Source of the DNA: Byssochlamys sp. IMV 00236
Taxonomy: Eukaryota; Ascomycota; Eurotiomycetes; Eurotiales; Thermoascaceae
Length of the DNA stretch: 23,319 nucleotides
Assembly (NCBI GenBank): GCA_001931875.2
Contig: MSJH02000149.1
Coordinates: 1-23,319 of the forward strand
Direction: 5' to 3'
Below are positions 8,543 to 17,334 of this stretch, piece by piece; the stretch's first letter is position 1; every line of letters begins with the position of its first letter. A model generated the notes under the pieces. That model saw only the letters and a list, made by a program, of their open reading frames with translations, did not search any database and was not told where the DNA came from. A program made the position numbers and the translations under genes.

Positions 8543-8818
8543 ATGGACAAGAATATACCAAAGAAAGAAAAGAAGAAATCGAAGCATAAAAAGAGCAAGA
8601 AAGCATTAGAACCGTCCGATCAACAACAGCTTCTAGCAAAACAACAAGCAAATATACTAAAGGAGCACACTGCAAGGCAAAACACGCCTCCTGAGTTAGC
8701 TGCAAATGATGGAGGGAACAACAAGAAAGCATTAAAGCTACGACTTGATCTTAACTTGGATGCTGATATCCAACTGAAAGCTCGAATTAGAGGTTCTGTA
8801 CAGTTAACGTTACTTTAA
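8543..8818 (+). CDS. Small basic protein, 91 aa, with conserved C-terminal beta-type tag
   Basis: This intronless protein begins with a strongly basic stretch (KKEKKKSKHKKSKKA, about 7-21) that could act as a nuclear or nucleolar signal or bind nucleic acid. A Gln/Ala-rich helix-prone part (QQQLLAKQQANILKEH) and a Pro/Asn/Gly linker follow. The protein ends with the family tag: LKLRLDLNLDADIQLKARI, then RGSVQLTLL, with the stop immediately after the final Leu-Leu. The Asp of the otherwise constant GD is Ser here. It is the last gene of the alternating cluster. The function is unknown. Confidence 0.8.
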   Translation: MDKNIPKKEKKKSKHKKSKKALEPSDQQQLLAKQQANILKEHTARQNTPPELAANDGGNNKKALKLRLDLNLDADIQLKARIRGSVQLTLL

Positions 8819-8914
8819 CCCTTTTGTGTATATATAAAATCAATTAAAGCGCTTCATATTTTAAAAGAGTAACAATAGCCTTAAAAGAGGACACCGTTTT
8901 TAGCCAATGGAATA

Positions 8915-9310
8915 TTATCTTTTCTTGGGAGCTTTCTTTTTTGCTATTTGCTTCCGATATTTTCTTACCGACTTTGATACAGACCGAAGTGATCTTGGTG
9001 AAATAATATCTATAGAATTTGACTAAAACGTATTTGCGCATGAGTATATAGTTGTATCCAGGCGAGCTAGTTTAGCAAATAGGATGTCTGCTTTAATATT
9101 CATTATCCCTTTCTGATCCTTCAGTTTTTGAAGCCTTGTCATAAACTTTGGTTGGGCAGTGCCTCCTTTGCTGATGATGAGTACTCATACTAACTGAAGC
9201 TGTGAAAGCATTCCTTTCACCAAGATCGAGAAACGCCGGCTAGTATGCTTTCTTTAACTCTTGTAACTTAAAAGCTTCAGCTTGGCCTCACTGTCCCGTA
9301 TAAGATTGTC
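8915..9310 (-). pseudogene. Relic resembling the RuvC-I region of a TnpB/Fanzor-like transposon nuclease
   Basis: Broken coding sequence is readable in more than one frame on the minus strand. From about 9310, DNLIRDSEAKLKLLSYKS ends in a stop. One frame at 9240-9093 then gives FLDLGERNAFTASVSM and HHQQRRHCPTKVYDKASK before a stop. An overlapping frame at 9184-8915 gives TAQPKFMTRLQKLKDQKG, IMNIKADILFAKLARLD, one in-frame TAG, and a basic end (SVRKYRKQIAKKKAPKKR). D-x-G followed by AFTAS, then RR-C-TK-Y, then LQ-LK---GI--I, then a basic stretch is the order I recall for Fanzor/TnpB-like proteins in Mucorales, where the first Asp is the RuvC-I catalytic residue. That match is from memory and unchecked. 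Stops and a frameshift make it non-functional. Confidence 0.5.
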
Positions 9311-9757
9311 AAAAAAAGGAATTTTGTTTTTAAAATGGTCTATTCGACTCAAAATGCAAGAAAAAAGATAAGCTCGCTGAACTAGACGCTCTCATATTTT
9401 CATTTTGCAAAAAAAAAAAGTTTAGCCACGCTGTCTTTTTGCTTGGTGATGGAATTGCTCAGCTTTTATATCCTTCATGATATCTATGATCTCTGTAACA
9501 TCTATATTATTCAGCCTTTATTCAGTAACTCTCTTCTTCATAATACACTGGACAGCTGGAAATGCATATAGTGCCTGGCTGCAATGTCACAGTGTTATGG
9601 TCTTTATTGAGTAGCTCATGGTGATCATTGTATCGCTTTATATCAAAATCGAATGGAGTATGCACCATCAACATAATAGTCAAAAGGGATAAAAAGGGCA
9701 AGTGTGAGTCATTGTTTATGTACATGTAGAAGTGAATAACATATTTACATAGCAGGA
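9311..9757. other. No intact gene; short open pieces on the minus strand
   Basis: Minus-strand fragments such as EIIDIMKDIKAEQFHHQAK (about 9510-9430) and a 67-codon frame at 9522-9725 could be upstream parts of the same relic. I cannot match them to a family. The rest is AT-rich and contains an A run near 9409-9419. Confidence 0.4.
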
Positions 9758-10777
9758 TTAGTGCTGACCATTGGTTGCGTTCCTTGCCTGCTTTCTTTGT
9801 TCTAATTTTGCTAATTTCTTTTCCTGTCTTCTACTCAGGTCATTGCTCGTGCTTGTCTTGTACATCTTTTGTGTTTCAAAAAACATATCCAATGCTTCTG
9901 GGCTCACGTCATCCAGCGTAAATTGGCCAAGTTTACCTGTTCTATATTGCTTGAGGAAAAATTTAGCAGCCATTGTCAAATCTAGTTCCCCGCCTTTCAC
10001 GATCGCACCAATACGTCGTGCAACGCCTTCCAAAAGTTCATTCACGTCGTTTGTAGGTCGCTCAAGCTTGAACCAATTGACATAATCATGAGCATGGAAT
10101 TCATTTAATCTATAAAGTAAATAATCTGCCATGACTTGCTCATCTGCCAAATGATCACGGATACCACCTGTTAATGCAACTTTTAAGCTTCTAACTGGGT
10201 CTGCAATATGAGGCACCATCACGCCGGGCGTATCAATAAGATAAACTGTAGGATCTTCCAGTACCTTGACTGTGCCGATTACCGTGCGGGTGACACCTGG
10301 TTGAGCTCCTGTGATTGCTGCTTTTCCCTTTCCAACGCCTACTCGTCTCAGTGCGTTGATGAGTGATGACTTTCCAACGTTAGGCATACCAACGACCATG
10401 AGAGTGACTTGTGGTATAGGCTGCGCAAGCTCTGATGCATATTTTAATATACTCTTGACATTGTTGTCCGTAAGACAACTGGTAAAAGTGATTGGTGTTG
10501 AAGGTGCATGACGAGAAAAAGCCTTGCGTACTGGTTTCAGAGAGGCTGGATCAGCTAGATCAGACTTGTTGTAAACAATCATCCTTGGTCTTTTGCCTAC
10601 AACTTTCTCAAAGTTTGGATTGACAGAAGATAAAGGAATTCGAGCATCTCGAACTTCAACCACGAGATCAACCGAGTTAAGTCTTTCAGATATGAGTCTT
10701 ATACCTTTAGCCATATGACCTGGAAACCAATTGATAACTCGATCATATGGAAATGTTGTCCTTGGTATAAAGCTCAT
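9758..10777 (-). CDS. MTG1: Mitochondrial ribosome-assembly GTPase, MTG1/RbgA (YlqF) family
   Basis: This intronless 339-residue protein is a circularly permuted GTPase. G4 comes first (NKSD, residues 70-73), then a G5-like SCL near 100, G1/P-loop GMPNVGKSS (130-138), G2 PGVTR (160-164) and G3 DTPG (182-185). The N-terminal WFPGHMAKG is the family signature. Relatives assist assembly of the mitochondrial large ribosomal subunit. A longer open frame begins 45 codons upstream, but its extra residues are not family-like and would run into the neighbouring gene's start; the Met at 10777, directly before the conserved region, is chosen. The N-terminus is short for a targeting sequence but has several basic residues. 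It diverges from the RBM42-like gene with only 94 bp between starts. Confidence 0.95.
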   Translation of the reverse strand: MSFIPRTTFPYDRVINWFPGHMAKGIRLISERLNSVDLVVEVRDARIPLSSVNPNFEKVVGKRPRMIVYNKSDLADPASLKPVRKAFSRHAPSTPITFTSCLTDNNVKSILKYASELAQPIPQVTLMVVGMPNVGKSSLINALRRVGVGKGKAAITGAQPGVTRTVIGTVKVLEDPTVYLIDTPGVMVPHIADPVRSLKVALTGGIRDHLADEQVMADYLLYRLNEFHAHDYVNWFKLERPTNDVNELLEGVARRIGAIVKGGELDLTMAAKFFLKQYRTGKLGQFTLDDVSPEALDMFFETQKMYKTSTSNDLSRRQEKKLAKLEQRKQARNATNGQH

Positions 10778-10871
10778 TGAAGGACAAGGGGGGTGAATAG
10801 AATGAAAGAGAAAATTGAAATTTAATTGGTAAAACACTATTTTTCTTTCTTCTTCTATTAAAAAAATCTTC
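10778..10871. promoter_or_regulatory. Compact bidirectional promoter, MTG1-like / RBM42-like
   Basis: Only 94 bp separate the two divergent start codons, so both promoters and both 5' leaders must share or overlap this space. It contains a C-rich patch (TTGAAGGACAAGGGGGG region) and T-rich DNA next to the plus-strand start. No classical TATA box stands out. Confidence 0.55.
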
Positions 10872-11802
10872 ATGCCCAGCGATAAAAAGAATAAAGAGAC
10901 AGCACAAAGCACTGCAGATTCTTATGCTGCTTATTCTGAAGCAGGCTATCAAGCAACAGGTTCTGAGTATGATTATAGTAATCAGTATTATTATGGTTAT
11001 GATTATTCAACTGGAACATATGCAGATACAAGTGCTACAGCAGCTGATTACAGCAACTACAATCAATATTATTCCCAGTATTATGATCCAAATACTTATT
11101 CAACAAAATCAACATCAGGTGCATCATCAAGTTATAAACCAACGGGCACATTAGCGGCTGCGGGTCCTTCCCCTTATACACCTGTAACAACAACAACATC
11201 AAATAATGCTACGAGTGGTGTCAAGACATATTACCCAAATCAGTCTAATCCCAATAATCCAGTAGGACCTGTTATTATAACAAAATCAGGCTATGCAGGG
11301 CCATCAACTACAACTACGACTTCCAGTAGTGGCAATAGTAGTAGCGATAAAGACAAGAAAAAGAAAAAGAAGTCCTATGTACGAGTTGCAGGAGGAGAAG
11401 TATGGGAAGACCCTACTTTGGTTGATTGGGATGACCAAGATTATCGCTTATTTGCTGGTGATTTGGGTAATGAGGTAACTGAAGAATTGCTATATAAGAC
11501 TTTTTCAAAGTATCCTAGTCTTATAAGAACACGTGTTGTACGTGATTCGCGTACAATGAAGTCAAAAGGATATGGCTTTATCAGTTTCAAGGATCCCGAT
11601 GATTTTGTACGTGCATGGAGAGAGATGAATGGTAAGTAAATAATAAAGGGAGAAAAAGGTAGATGACTTATGGCTATGAATAGGTAAATATGTAGGAAAT
11701 CGACCTATTAAATTACGAAAGAGTACATGGAAAGAGCGTAATATAGAAATCAAGGCCAAGAAAGAAAGGGAGCGTATGGGACCATATAGTAAAATACGTT
11801 AA
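10872..11802 (+). CDS. RBM42-like RNA-binding protein (single RRM)
   Basis: Two exons, 10872-11631 and 11684-11802, are joined over a 52-nt intron (GTAAGT...TAG, phase 1) and encode 292 residues. The N-terminal 160 residues are low-complexity: Tyr/Ser/Asn-rich (NQYYYGYDYSTGTY), then Thr/Ser-rich, with a lysine run (DKDKKKKKKSY). One RRM spans about 192-268, with RNP2 LFAGDL and RNP1 KGYGFISF. The flanks are diagnostic of RBM42: a WEDPTLVDWDDQDYRLFAGD lead-in, and KYVGNRPIKLRKSTWKERN after the RRM. RBM42 proteins are linked to pre-mRNA splicing and bind hnRNP K in animals; here the role is inferred from homology. Without splicing the frame stops just after EMNGK, inside the RRM, so removing the intron is required. 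The tail converges on the TM2 gene (57 bp apart). Confidence 0.93.
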
Positions 11803-11859
11803 ATAAAAAAGGAGCTTTATTTTATACAGATTAGTTTTACAATGGTATCTTTGTTTTCT

Positions 11860-12386
11860 TTATCGAAGATGGCAGCCATAAGGATGATCAGGGACAACAT
11901 TCAATGCAATAAGAATAATGTCTACAGTCCACCAGATGCCGCCAAGACCAGCAGTGATTAGCTTGATAATGCCAAGGAAGATGTATCCCAAGTAGAAACG
12001 ATCAATACCTTCACAAAAAAAAAAAAAATGAATAAGCATTCAATAAAATACCGTACTAACTTACCGAAAGGACCAAGGAAGATAGAGAGCATAAGAGCAA
12101 CGAACCAACTACGATCAGAAACACACATTTCTTCTAATAAAGCCTTTTCATCATCACCTACGGGAGTAGTAACATCATGCCTTCCTTTAAGAGCAAAGTG
12201 GAAAGAAAGAGTCAAGACGGCAGTGATGGCAATAACGATGATCCAAGAAATAAGGACGCGGTGGCCATGAAGATGGAGGACACGCTTCACCTTTTGAATA
12301 AAGGTTTCATTTTCAGAAACTTCTCTAGAGATCAAAGGGGCTTCTTCGTCTTGAGTGGTGTTAACAGTACCGTATTCAGCAGACAT
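11860..12386 (-). CDS. TM2-domain membrane protein
   Basis: Exons 12065-12386 and 11860-12008 are joined over a 56-nt intron (phase 1) and give 156 residues. The cytosolic N-terminus has an acidic dileucine-like EEAPLI. Transmembrane segment 1 is at about 44-64 (ISWIIVIAITAVLTLSF). A TM2 domain covers about 91-147: SWFVALMLSIFLGPFG, then the hallmark DRFYLG, then FLGIIKLITAGLGGIWWTVD. The splice junction falls exactly between GPFG and IDRFYLG, and the spliced product restores the domain, which supports the exon calls. A frame beginning four codons upstream starts with TTG; the ATG at 12386 in AAAGAAATGTC is preferred. Molecular function in fungi is unknown. The gene ends with PYGCHLR. Confidence 0.9.
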
Positions 12387-12819
12387 TTCTTTAAGCAAAG
12401 TAAAGAAGAAAAGAAAAAAAAAAAAAAACTTTTAACAATAACCATGGCTTATATTGTTACAAAGATGTATTACATTGCACAAAAAGAAGGCACACAGAGA
12501 GGGATAGACTGAAAAAAACGGCTCACTGTCGCAAATTGGTAATTTTGGTCTATATCATCTGACATTTTACATAACCTTCTCTCCCTTTCTTCCTCTTCTC
12601 TTTCTTTTCCCCTCTCTCTTTTTATTACTTGTTTGTTTACTTTGTTATCAAACTTGAAATGTTTGTAGCGCATATTCGCTTTTACAATGGCTATCTTCTT
12701 TTTCATTTAAAATCCTTTTTGTGACACCTGTAACACTTTGTCATCAGGTGTAGCTTATTTTTAATCTCTGTCTTCGGAAGAAGTCGAAAATGTCCTAAAT
12801 GACACCTGAGTCGTGTTTA
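12387..12819. promoter_or_regulatory. Upstream region of the TM2 gene with repeated CACCTG boxes
   Basis: There is no supported gene here. The left part is GA-rich on the minus strand (pyrimidine-rich on plus, about 12576-12620), typical of a fungal leader. GACACCTG occurs at about 12723-12730 and again near 12801-12808, and its inverse CAGGTGT at about 12745-12751, so three E-box-like CACCTG cores lie in about 85 bp. Whether any protein binds them is unknown. Confidence 0.35.
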
Positions 12820-13380
12820 TTATAGGTTCTTTTGCCAATCTGATGTAATAACAGTCTCCTTTGCAGAGTCAATCTATTTTCACGTAACAAAATTAGTCTT
12901 ACGCAGATTATAAAATATACCCCAACCTTAAAATAGAGATACTCTTTCTTTGGAATCAAATAATACACAAAGTAATATGGTGGTTGTCCATTACCTTCAC
13001 TTGAAGAAGTCGTAGCTGATCCTGGGATCACCGGACCTTTAAATAATAGCGGCGAATGAGTATATGCATAAAAGGTTTTGATTAATATATTCTCTCTAAC
13101 CTGGCATCATCGCAACAGAAGCTTGTCCCTGTCCAAGAGAAGGTGTCATCTCATCCGGTTTACCAAATTTTGATAATATTTCAGCCGCAGGAGTACCAGG
13201 TAAGCCTAGTTGATCACCAAGAGCCTATTCATTATTGTTATGTCTGAGAAGAATATACAAATTATGCTATACCTTCATCACTTGATATTTTTCATCATAA
13301 TCCCCATCCGAGCTTCTAGATATCTGACGAAGCTCTTGATATTTTTGTGCTAAAACGTTTAGATTATCACTTGTTGCCAT
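12820..13380 (-). CDS. Uncharacterised 131-aa protein, four exons
   Basis: Four short exons on the minus strand (13273-13380, 13101-13224, 12927-13036, 12820-12873) are joined over introns of 48, 64 and 53 nt, each with GT...AG ends and consistent phase. The protein begins MATSDNLNVLAQKYQELRQI, continues through GLPGTPAAEILSKFGKPDEM and a Gly/Ser linker (PGSATTSSSEGNG), and ends in a Tyr-rich, probably beta-stranded part (PYYFVYYLIPKKEYLYFKI) followed by VITSDWQKNL. I know fungal proteins with a similar YFVY...YLYF...W ending, but cannot name a family. A longer first frame adds a phenylalanine-rich stretch before MATSD that comes from a T-rich leader and is rejected. No signal peptide or catalytic motif is seen. 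Confidence 0.8.
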
Positions 13381-13607
13381 AACTGTTTCAAGTAAGAAAA
13401 AGAAAAAGAAGAAAAAGAAAACCAAAATACGTTTCATCATTTTCTTCAACTAAACACAATGACGTAATTCTGTTTGCCAAGGAAGACGAATGTCTTTTTG
13501 AAAAAGAGATTAAAAAAAGAAAAAAAGAAAAGGGGAGAAGTCTTGGCATAATGAAGGTGGCTTTTTATTTGTAAAATGTTGCTACAATAAGGTATAGTTT
13601 TACAATT

Positions 13608-15857
13608 CTAATAGTCTACACGTACAATTCTACCTTCAACAACTGGAGAAATGCTACACCATCTTTTAACCCAAGATTGTTCATATTCTTTATCATATCT
13701 GCATTCCTTTTGCTTCTCTTCTATATCCTCTGGATCAATACAATCAGGGTGTCCCTTACTGGAATCTACAAAAGCATCGCTGATGCCTTCACGGCTAATA
13801 TGATAGTTGGCACGTTCCTTGATATCGCTGCTCAAGAATAGCTCGCCGTCTTGGCTTCTAGTCTCGCAATCACACTCACGTCCATCATCGGGGTGATCGT
13901 GTCCCTTGAACTGCAATGCGACGTTTCGCCAATGAGCAGCAGCAGACGCCACTAGCTTTTTCACACGGCTTTCGTTGTGTGCATGCTTTGCTTGGTATTC
14001 ACGGAAGGCGTTGATATACTTTAAGCCTAAAAAGAATCTTCGATAAAGGGTAGATACGAGCACACCGGATTCTTCATCTACGATGATTTTCTCATCAGGC
14101 ACCTTAAAGGCATCATAACCGTCGTATCCACCTACGAGGTACTGACGGGTAGCTACAACATATTCACGATCCAAATCTAAAGGGTCCATATTTTCTGGGT
14201 TATATCGAGACGTGTGACCACTCAAGTTAGGAAGAGCAAGGGAACGGCTTCGCTTATGACCATGTGGCTTTGGTGAGGTTGTTGTGTGTCTAACGGTGTA
14301 TACTTTGCGCACACGATTACCCGGAGGCATATCAGGATTCCATTCGAGTCGAATACCAGCTAACTGGGGAAATCGGCCTTCTTGCTTTGGGTACTCGGAC
14401 ACACTATTTTCCAATGCATCCCACAACTGCTTACCAGTGACACGAATAACAACAACAGGGTCCAAGAATGGAAAGGCAGTCAAGATATCACCAAATGTAA
14501 TTTCACCTACGTCAATCACGTTGTCATTTCGAATGGTGCCTCCTACACAGAACCCTATTTCAGCAGGTTCAGGCATCATACGATAGTACATCATCATCAA
14601 ATCAGCCGTCAGATTGCCCAGATTGGTCTCTTCAGTTCTAACAGACATACTGCGTCCATCTAAAGGAATGGTCGTGTATCCTATTGGCGTACTTGTCTTG
14701 GCCGTGACTTGCTGACCTACTTGTTCTACTAGCCTTTCTGTCTCTGGGTCAGGTTCAACTGATGAATCAGCCACTATTCTTTCCACTACACAATATTTAC
14801 TTTAGTCCTTTTGTATGCACTCGTATTTTTGTTTAGGAGAGACTTACCAGAGATTGACTGAACATATTTTCTCCCATCATCTCTCTCTTCAATCTCTAAT
14901 TTCAAGTGGGAAAACTCTCTGAAATCTGTACCACTCTTTATGACCCTTATACCATCTGTATTTTCCAAACCCTCTTCGGGATCAAATCCGACATCCTTCA
15001 AGTTTTGTTCTCTTGTCCAAGTATCACCGATAATGTTGACCGATCGAGAGACATAGTAAAAGTGATCGTGGCTAAATAAAAAAAAAGGGACTGAGTCAAC
15101 GAGGGGGGATATCGTGTGGAATGGTTTAATTTACCCTCCTAAAACCAAATCTATTTCATTTTGACAATGAGTGGCTAGCTTAATATCATTTGGGACTCTC
15201 ATATGCGTCAAAGCAATGACGATATCCACGTGATGAGGTCCATTAGGGTCTCGTAGCTCTTCTGAAAGTTCCTTTGCCACTCCAATAAAGTCGTGGTATA
15301 TCAATTCAGGCGGAAAGCTATTGATGTATAAGCATTCGTCACACAAAATATTGACAGCTGCTTACGATGGAATGGTTTGGATCCATTCTTTCTCTACTAG
15401 GCCAATAATACCTATACGTAAATCCTCTTGTTCCATGACCAAGTAACGCTTGATGACCGGGTCAGCCGTCTGATCCTTTTCATCAAGGACATTAGAAAGT
15501 ATCCAGGGAAAGTTTGTTTGCCTAATCAGTTTACCGAGCTGAGGCATACCAAAGTCAAAGTCGTGGTTGCCTAGACAAGCAGCTGTTATATGAAGTTGAT
15601 TCAAAATTTCAGGCCTAACAGCAAGGGTGAGTACAAATATATGATAAACATTTCCCTTACATATGTGAGCCTCGTGTGATAGTCCCTTCCAGGCTTGGAT
15701 TAAAGGCATCTCCAGAGAATAAGACGAGCGGTTTATGGTTAGATGAGGCAAGAGTATCGTTTATTTTCGTTGCGAACCGAGAGGCGCCACCGATAGGTTC
15801 TTCCTTTCCTGGGGCAACATGATAGACATCGTTAAAATGAATTAGTTCAAGCGACAT
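13608..15857 (-). CDS. Cytosolic 5'-nucleotidase-like metallophosphatase (UshA/calcineurin-like fold)
   Basis: Five exons (15661-15857, 15366-15614, 15135-15317, 14848-15071, 13608-14785) with introns of 46, 48, 63 and 62 nt encode 676 residues. All metal-site motifs are present in order: HFNDVYH (7-13), FSGDAFNPS (47-55), GNHDFD (81-86), ALTHMR (184-189) and GGHDH (209-213). The GNHD exon is joined through a split Met codon, and GGHDH is created by the splice of exons 3 and 4. The 5'-nucleotidase C-terminal domain starts near 315 (ETNLGNLTAD, GGTIRND, ITFGDILTAFPF, VTGKQLWDALENSV). Family members hydrolyse nucleotide or related phosphate esters with two metal ions; the real substrate is unknown. 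No signal peptide is present, unlike secreted UshA-type enzymes, so a cytosolic site is inferred. A Cys-containing extension follows residue 590. Confidence 0.92.
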
Positions 15858-16308
15858 CGAGTAGGGGAAGTAGAAAGGGTAAACGGTAGAAAAAGAAAAA
15901 GCGATGATGGTCCTCAGATGTTTGTTGCGCGGGTATTTTATGTCTGAATCATCGGTGTGTAACATTGTTTTTAGAATGCTGTCATCGATAGAGAGCTTTG
16001 AAAGGCAGATTACAGATAATTCTTTATTTAGAAATATCTTTTTTTTTGAATGCTTGCATAGAGAAGTTATCTTAAAGGGGTAAATGAATGAAAGGAGCAG
16101 ACAGATGATTTAATATAAAAGTTATCTCGAATGCCTTCAGCTTCAAGAAGGATGAGGGGGAAAAAAAGAAAGAGAGAGAAAGAAAGCGGGAAAGAATAGA
16201 AAAAGATAGAGGAGAAGTAGATGAAGGAAGGGGTTTGTGGGGATTAAGGAGAAGTGTATAATAGAGCATTTGGATTCATGATATCTTCTTCTTTCCCTTC
16301 TTTCTTCA
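15858..16308. other. Divergent intergenic region with a homopurine tract
   Basis: This lies between the metallophosphatase start (minus) and the four-TM gene start (plus). From about 16145 to 16232 the plus strand is over 90 percent purine, with an unbroken 33-base purine run at 16154-16186. Such tracts are common in fungal promoters and can in principle form triplex DNA. No gene is seen. Confidence 0.5.
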
Positions 16309-17216
16309 ATGAAGGCTTTAATTACACAGATATCTATATTGCTTATAATACAATGGCTTAGTATTGCCGTTATCATTTTAAATGCTTTATCAAGTCATAC
16401 ATCTTGGAAGGAATTGATTATGGGCGCCTCATCTTTACTTGCCGCATCCCTATTACTATTAATCAGTATTCATCAATTCTTTAATGGATTTCGACATAAC
16501 AAGTCTCTGCTACCATCAAAGACCATTCTAGGCTTGCAGATCATGCTACCAGTTATAATAATATCTGTGTGGATCACTACATCTATCATACTCTCCACTC
16601 ATTTTAATGGTTTGTTATCTAAGAAAAAAAAAAAAAAAGCATATATTCATTATTTGTGCGCTTATAGAATCACTGTTGTGTCGATCTGATTTGAGTAGAG
16701 ACAGAAATTCATGTACTTTTGTGGATACAATGATAGTCATAGGTATGTTATCGTTTGCTATTTACATTTTTTTAACGCGTGCATAAACCCTGTGCATTAG
16801 CTTTTATTACTATAGCCTTTTGGTTCATATTACTGTTGATGTCACTCATTTATTTGTTTCAACATCCATTACCTAATACAGTGGATGGTCCATTAAATCT
16901 AATACAATACGAAGATAGCAATGAAATTAGCCATGAGAGTTTGGTGATCAAAGCCCTGCATCGACCAACTGTTCCTAGATTATCTTCAATAACTACTGAA
17001 ACGAAAATTACAACTGATGAGGAGAAAACAAAGGAAAAGAAAAAGATCAACTGCGCTATTGAAACTAACGCTACCATGACAACGACAACAGCTAGTACTG
17101 CTATTACTAAAGAATGGTGCTTAGGAATTGATTTTGCACCTGTCAATTTAAACTTGTCGCTTCCTACACCAAGCGAACTACTAAGAAGGGATAAACCTGT
17201 TTATGTAAAATACTGA
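16309..17216 (+). CDS. Uncharacterised four-transmembrane protein (MARVEL-like topology)
   Basis: Exons 16309-16609, 16668-16742 and 16801-17216 are joined over two 58-nt introns and encode 263 residues. Predicted membrane segments lie at about 5-26, 36-57, 72-95 and 121-147. The fourth is rebuilt by splicing the 75-nt middle exon to exon 3 (TMIVI + AFITIAFWFILLLMSL), which supports the model. The extra-membrane loop before it holds two cysteines (LLCRSDLSRDRNSC). A Thr/Lys-rich tail of about 115 residues, probably cytosolic, ends in SELLRRDKPVYVKY. The topology resembles MARVEL/claudin-like fungal membrane proteins, but no diagnostic motif is visible. The first donor (G-GTTTGT) is weak, so the end of exon 1 is the least certain point. 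The function is unknown. Confidence 0.75.
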
Positions 17217-17334
17217 ATAAAATGATAGCCAATAAATGTAACTATTTTATGAGGTCACAAGACCACTTTGTTGTTTATTTTTATATGCAAAGAACAAGTA
17301 ATCTTTGTTATTTTTCTCTTGTTTTGATAAGTGG

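Noticed and set aside
6398..8818. Tag read as a plant-type EAR repression motif (LxLxL / DLNLD)
   Set aside because: The match is only to short L-x-L spacing. The alternation runs over the whole 26 residues, and EAR/TOPLESS signalling is a plant system.
6398..8818. Tag read as a mitochondrial outer-membrane beta-signal
   Set aside because: The beta-signal needs polar-x-Gly; here the residue two before Gly is Val, Ile or Ala, and a single strand cannot form a barrel. Kept only as a weak analogy.
10778..10912. 45-codon N-terminal extension of the MTG1-like GTPase
   Set aside because: It overlaps the divergent RBM42-like start, has no family resemblance and lies before the conserved WFPGHMAKG region.
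13267..13449. Phe-rich N-terminal extension of the 131-aa protein
   Set aside because: The Phe run is a translated T-rich leader; the conserved-looking protein begins at ATG 13380.
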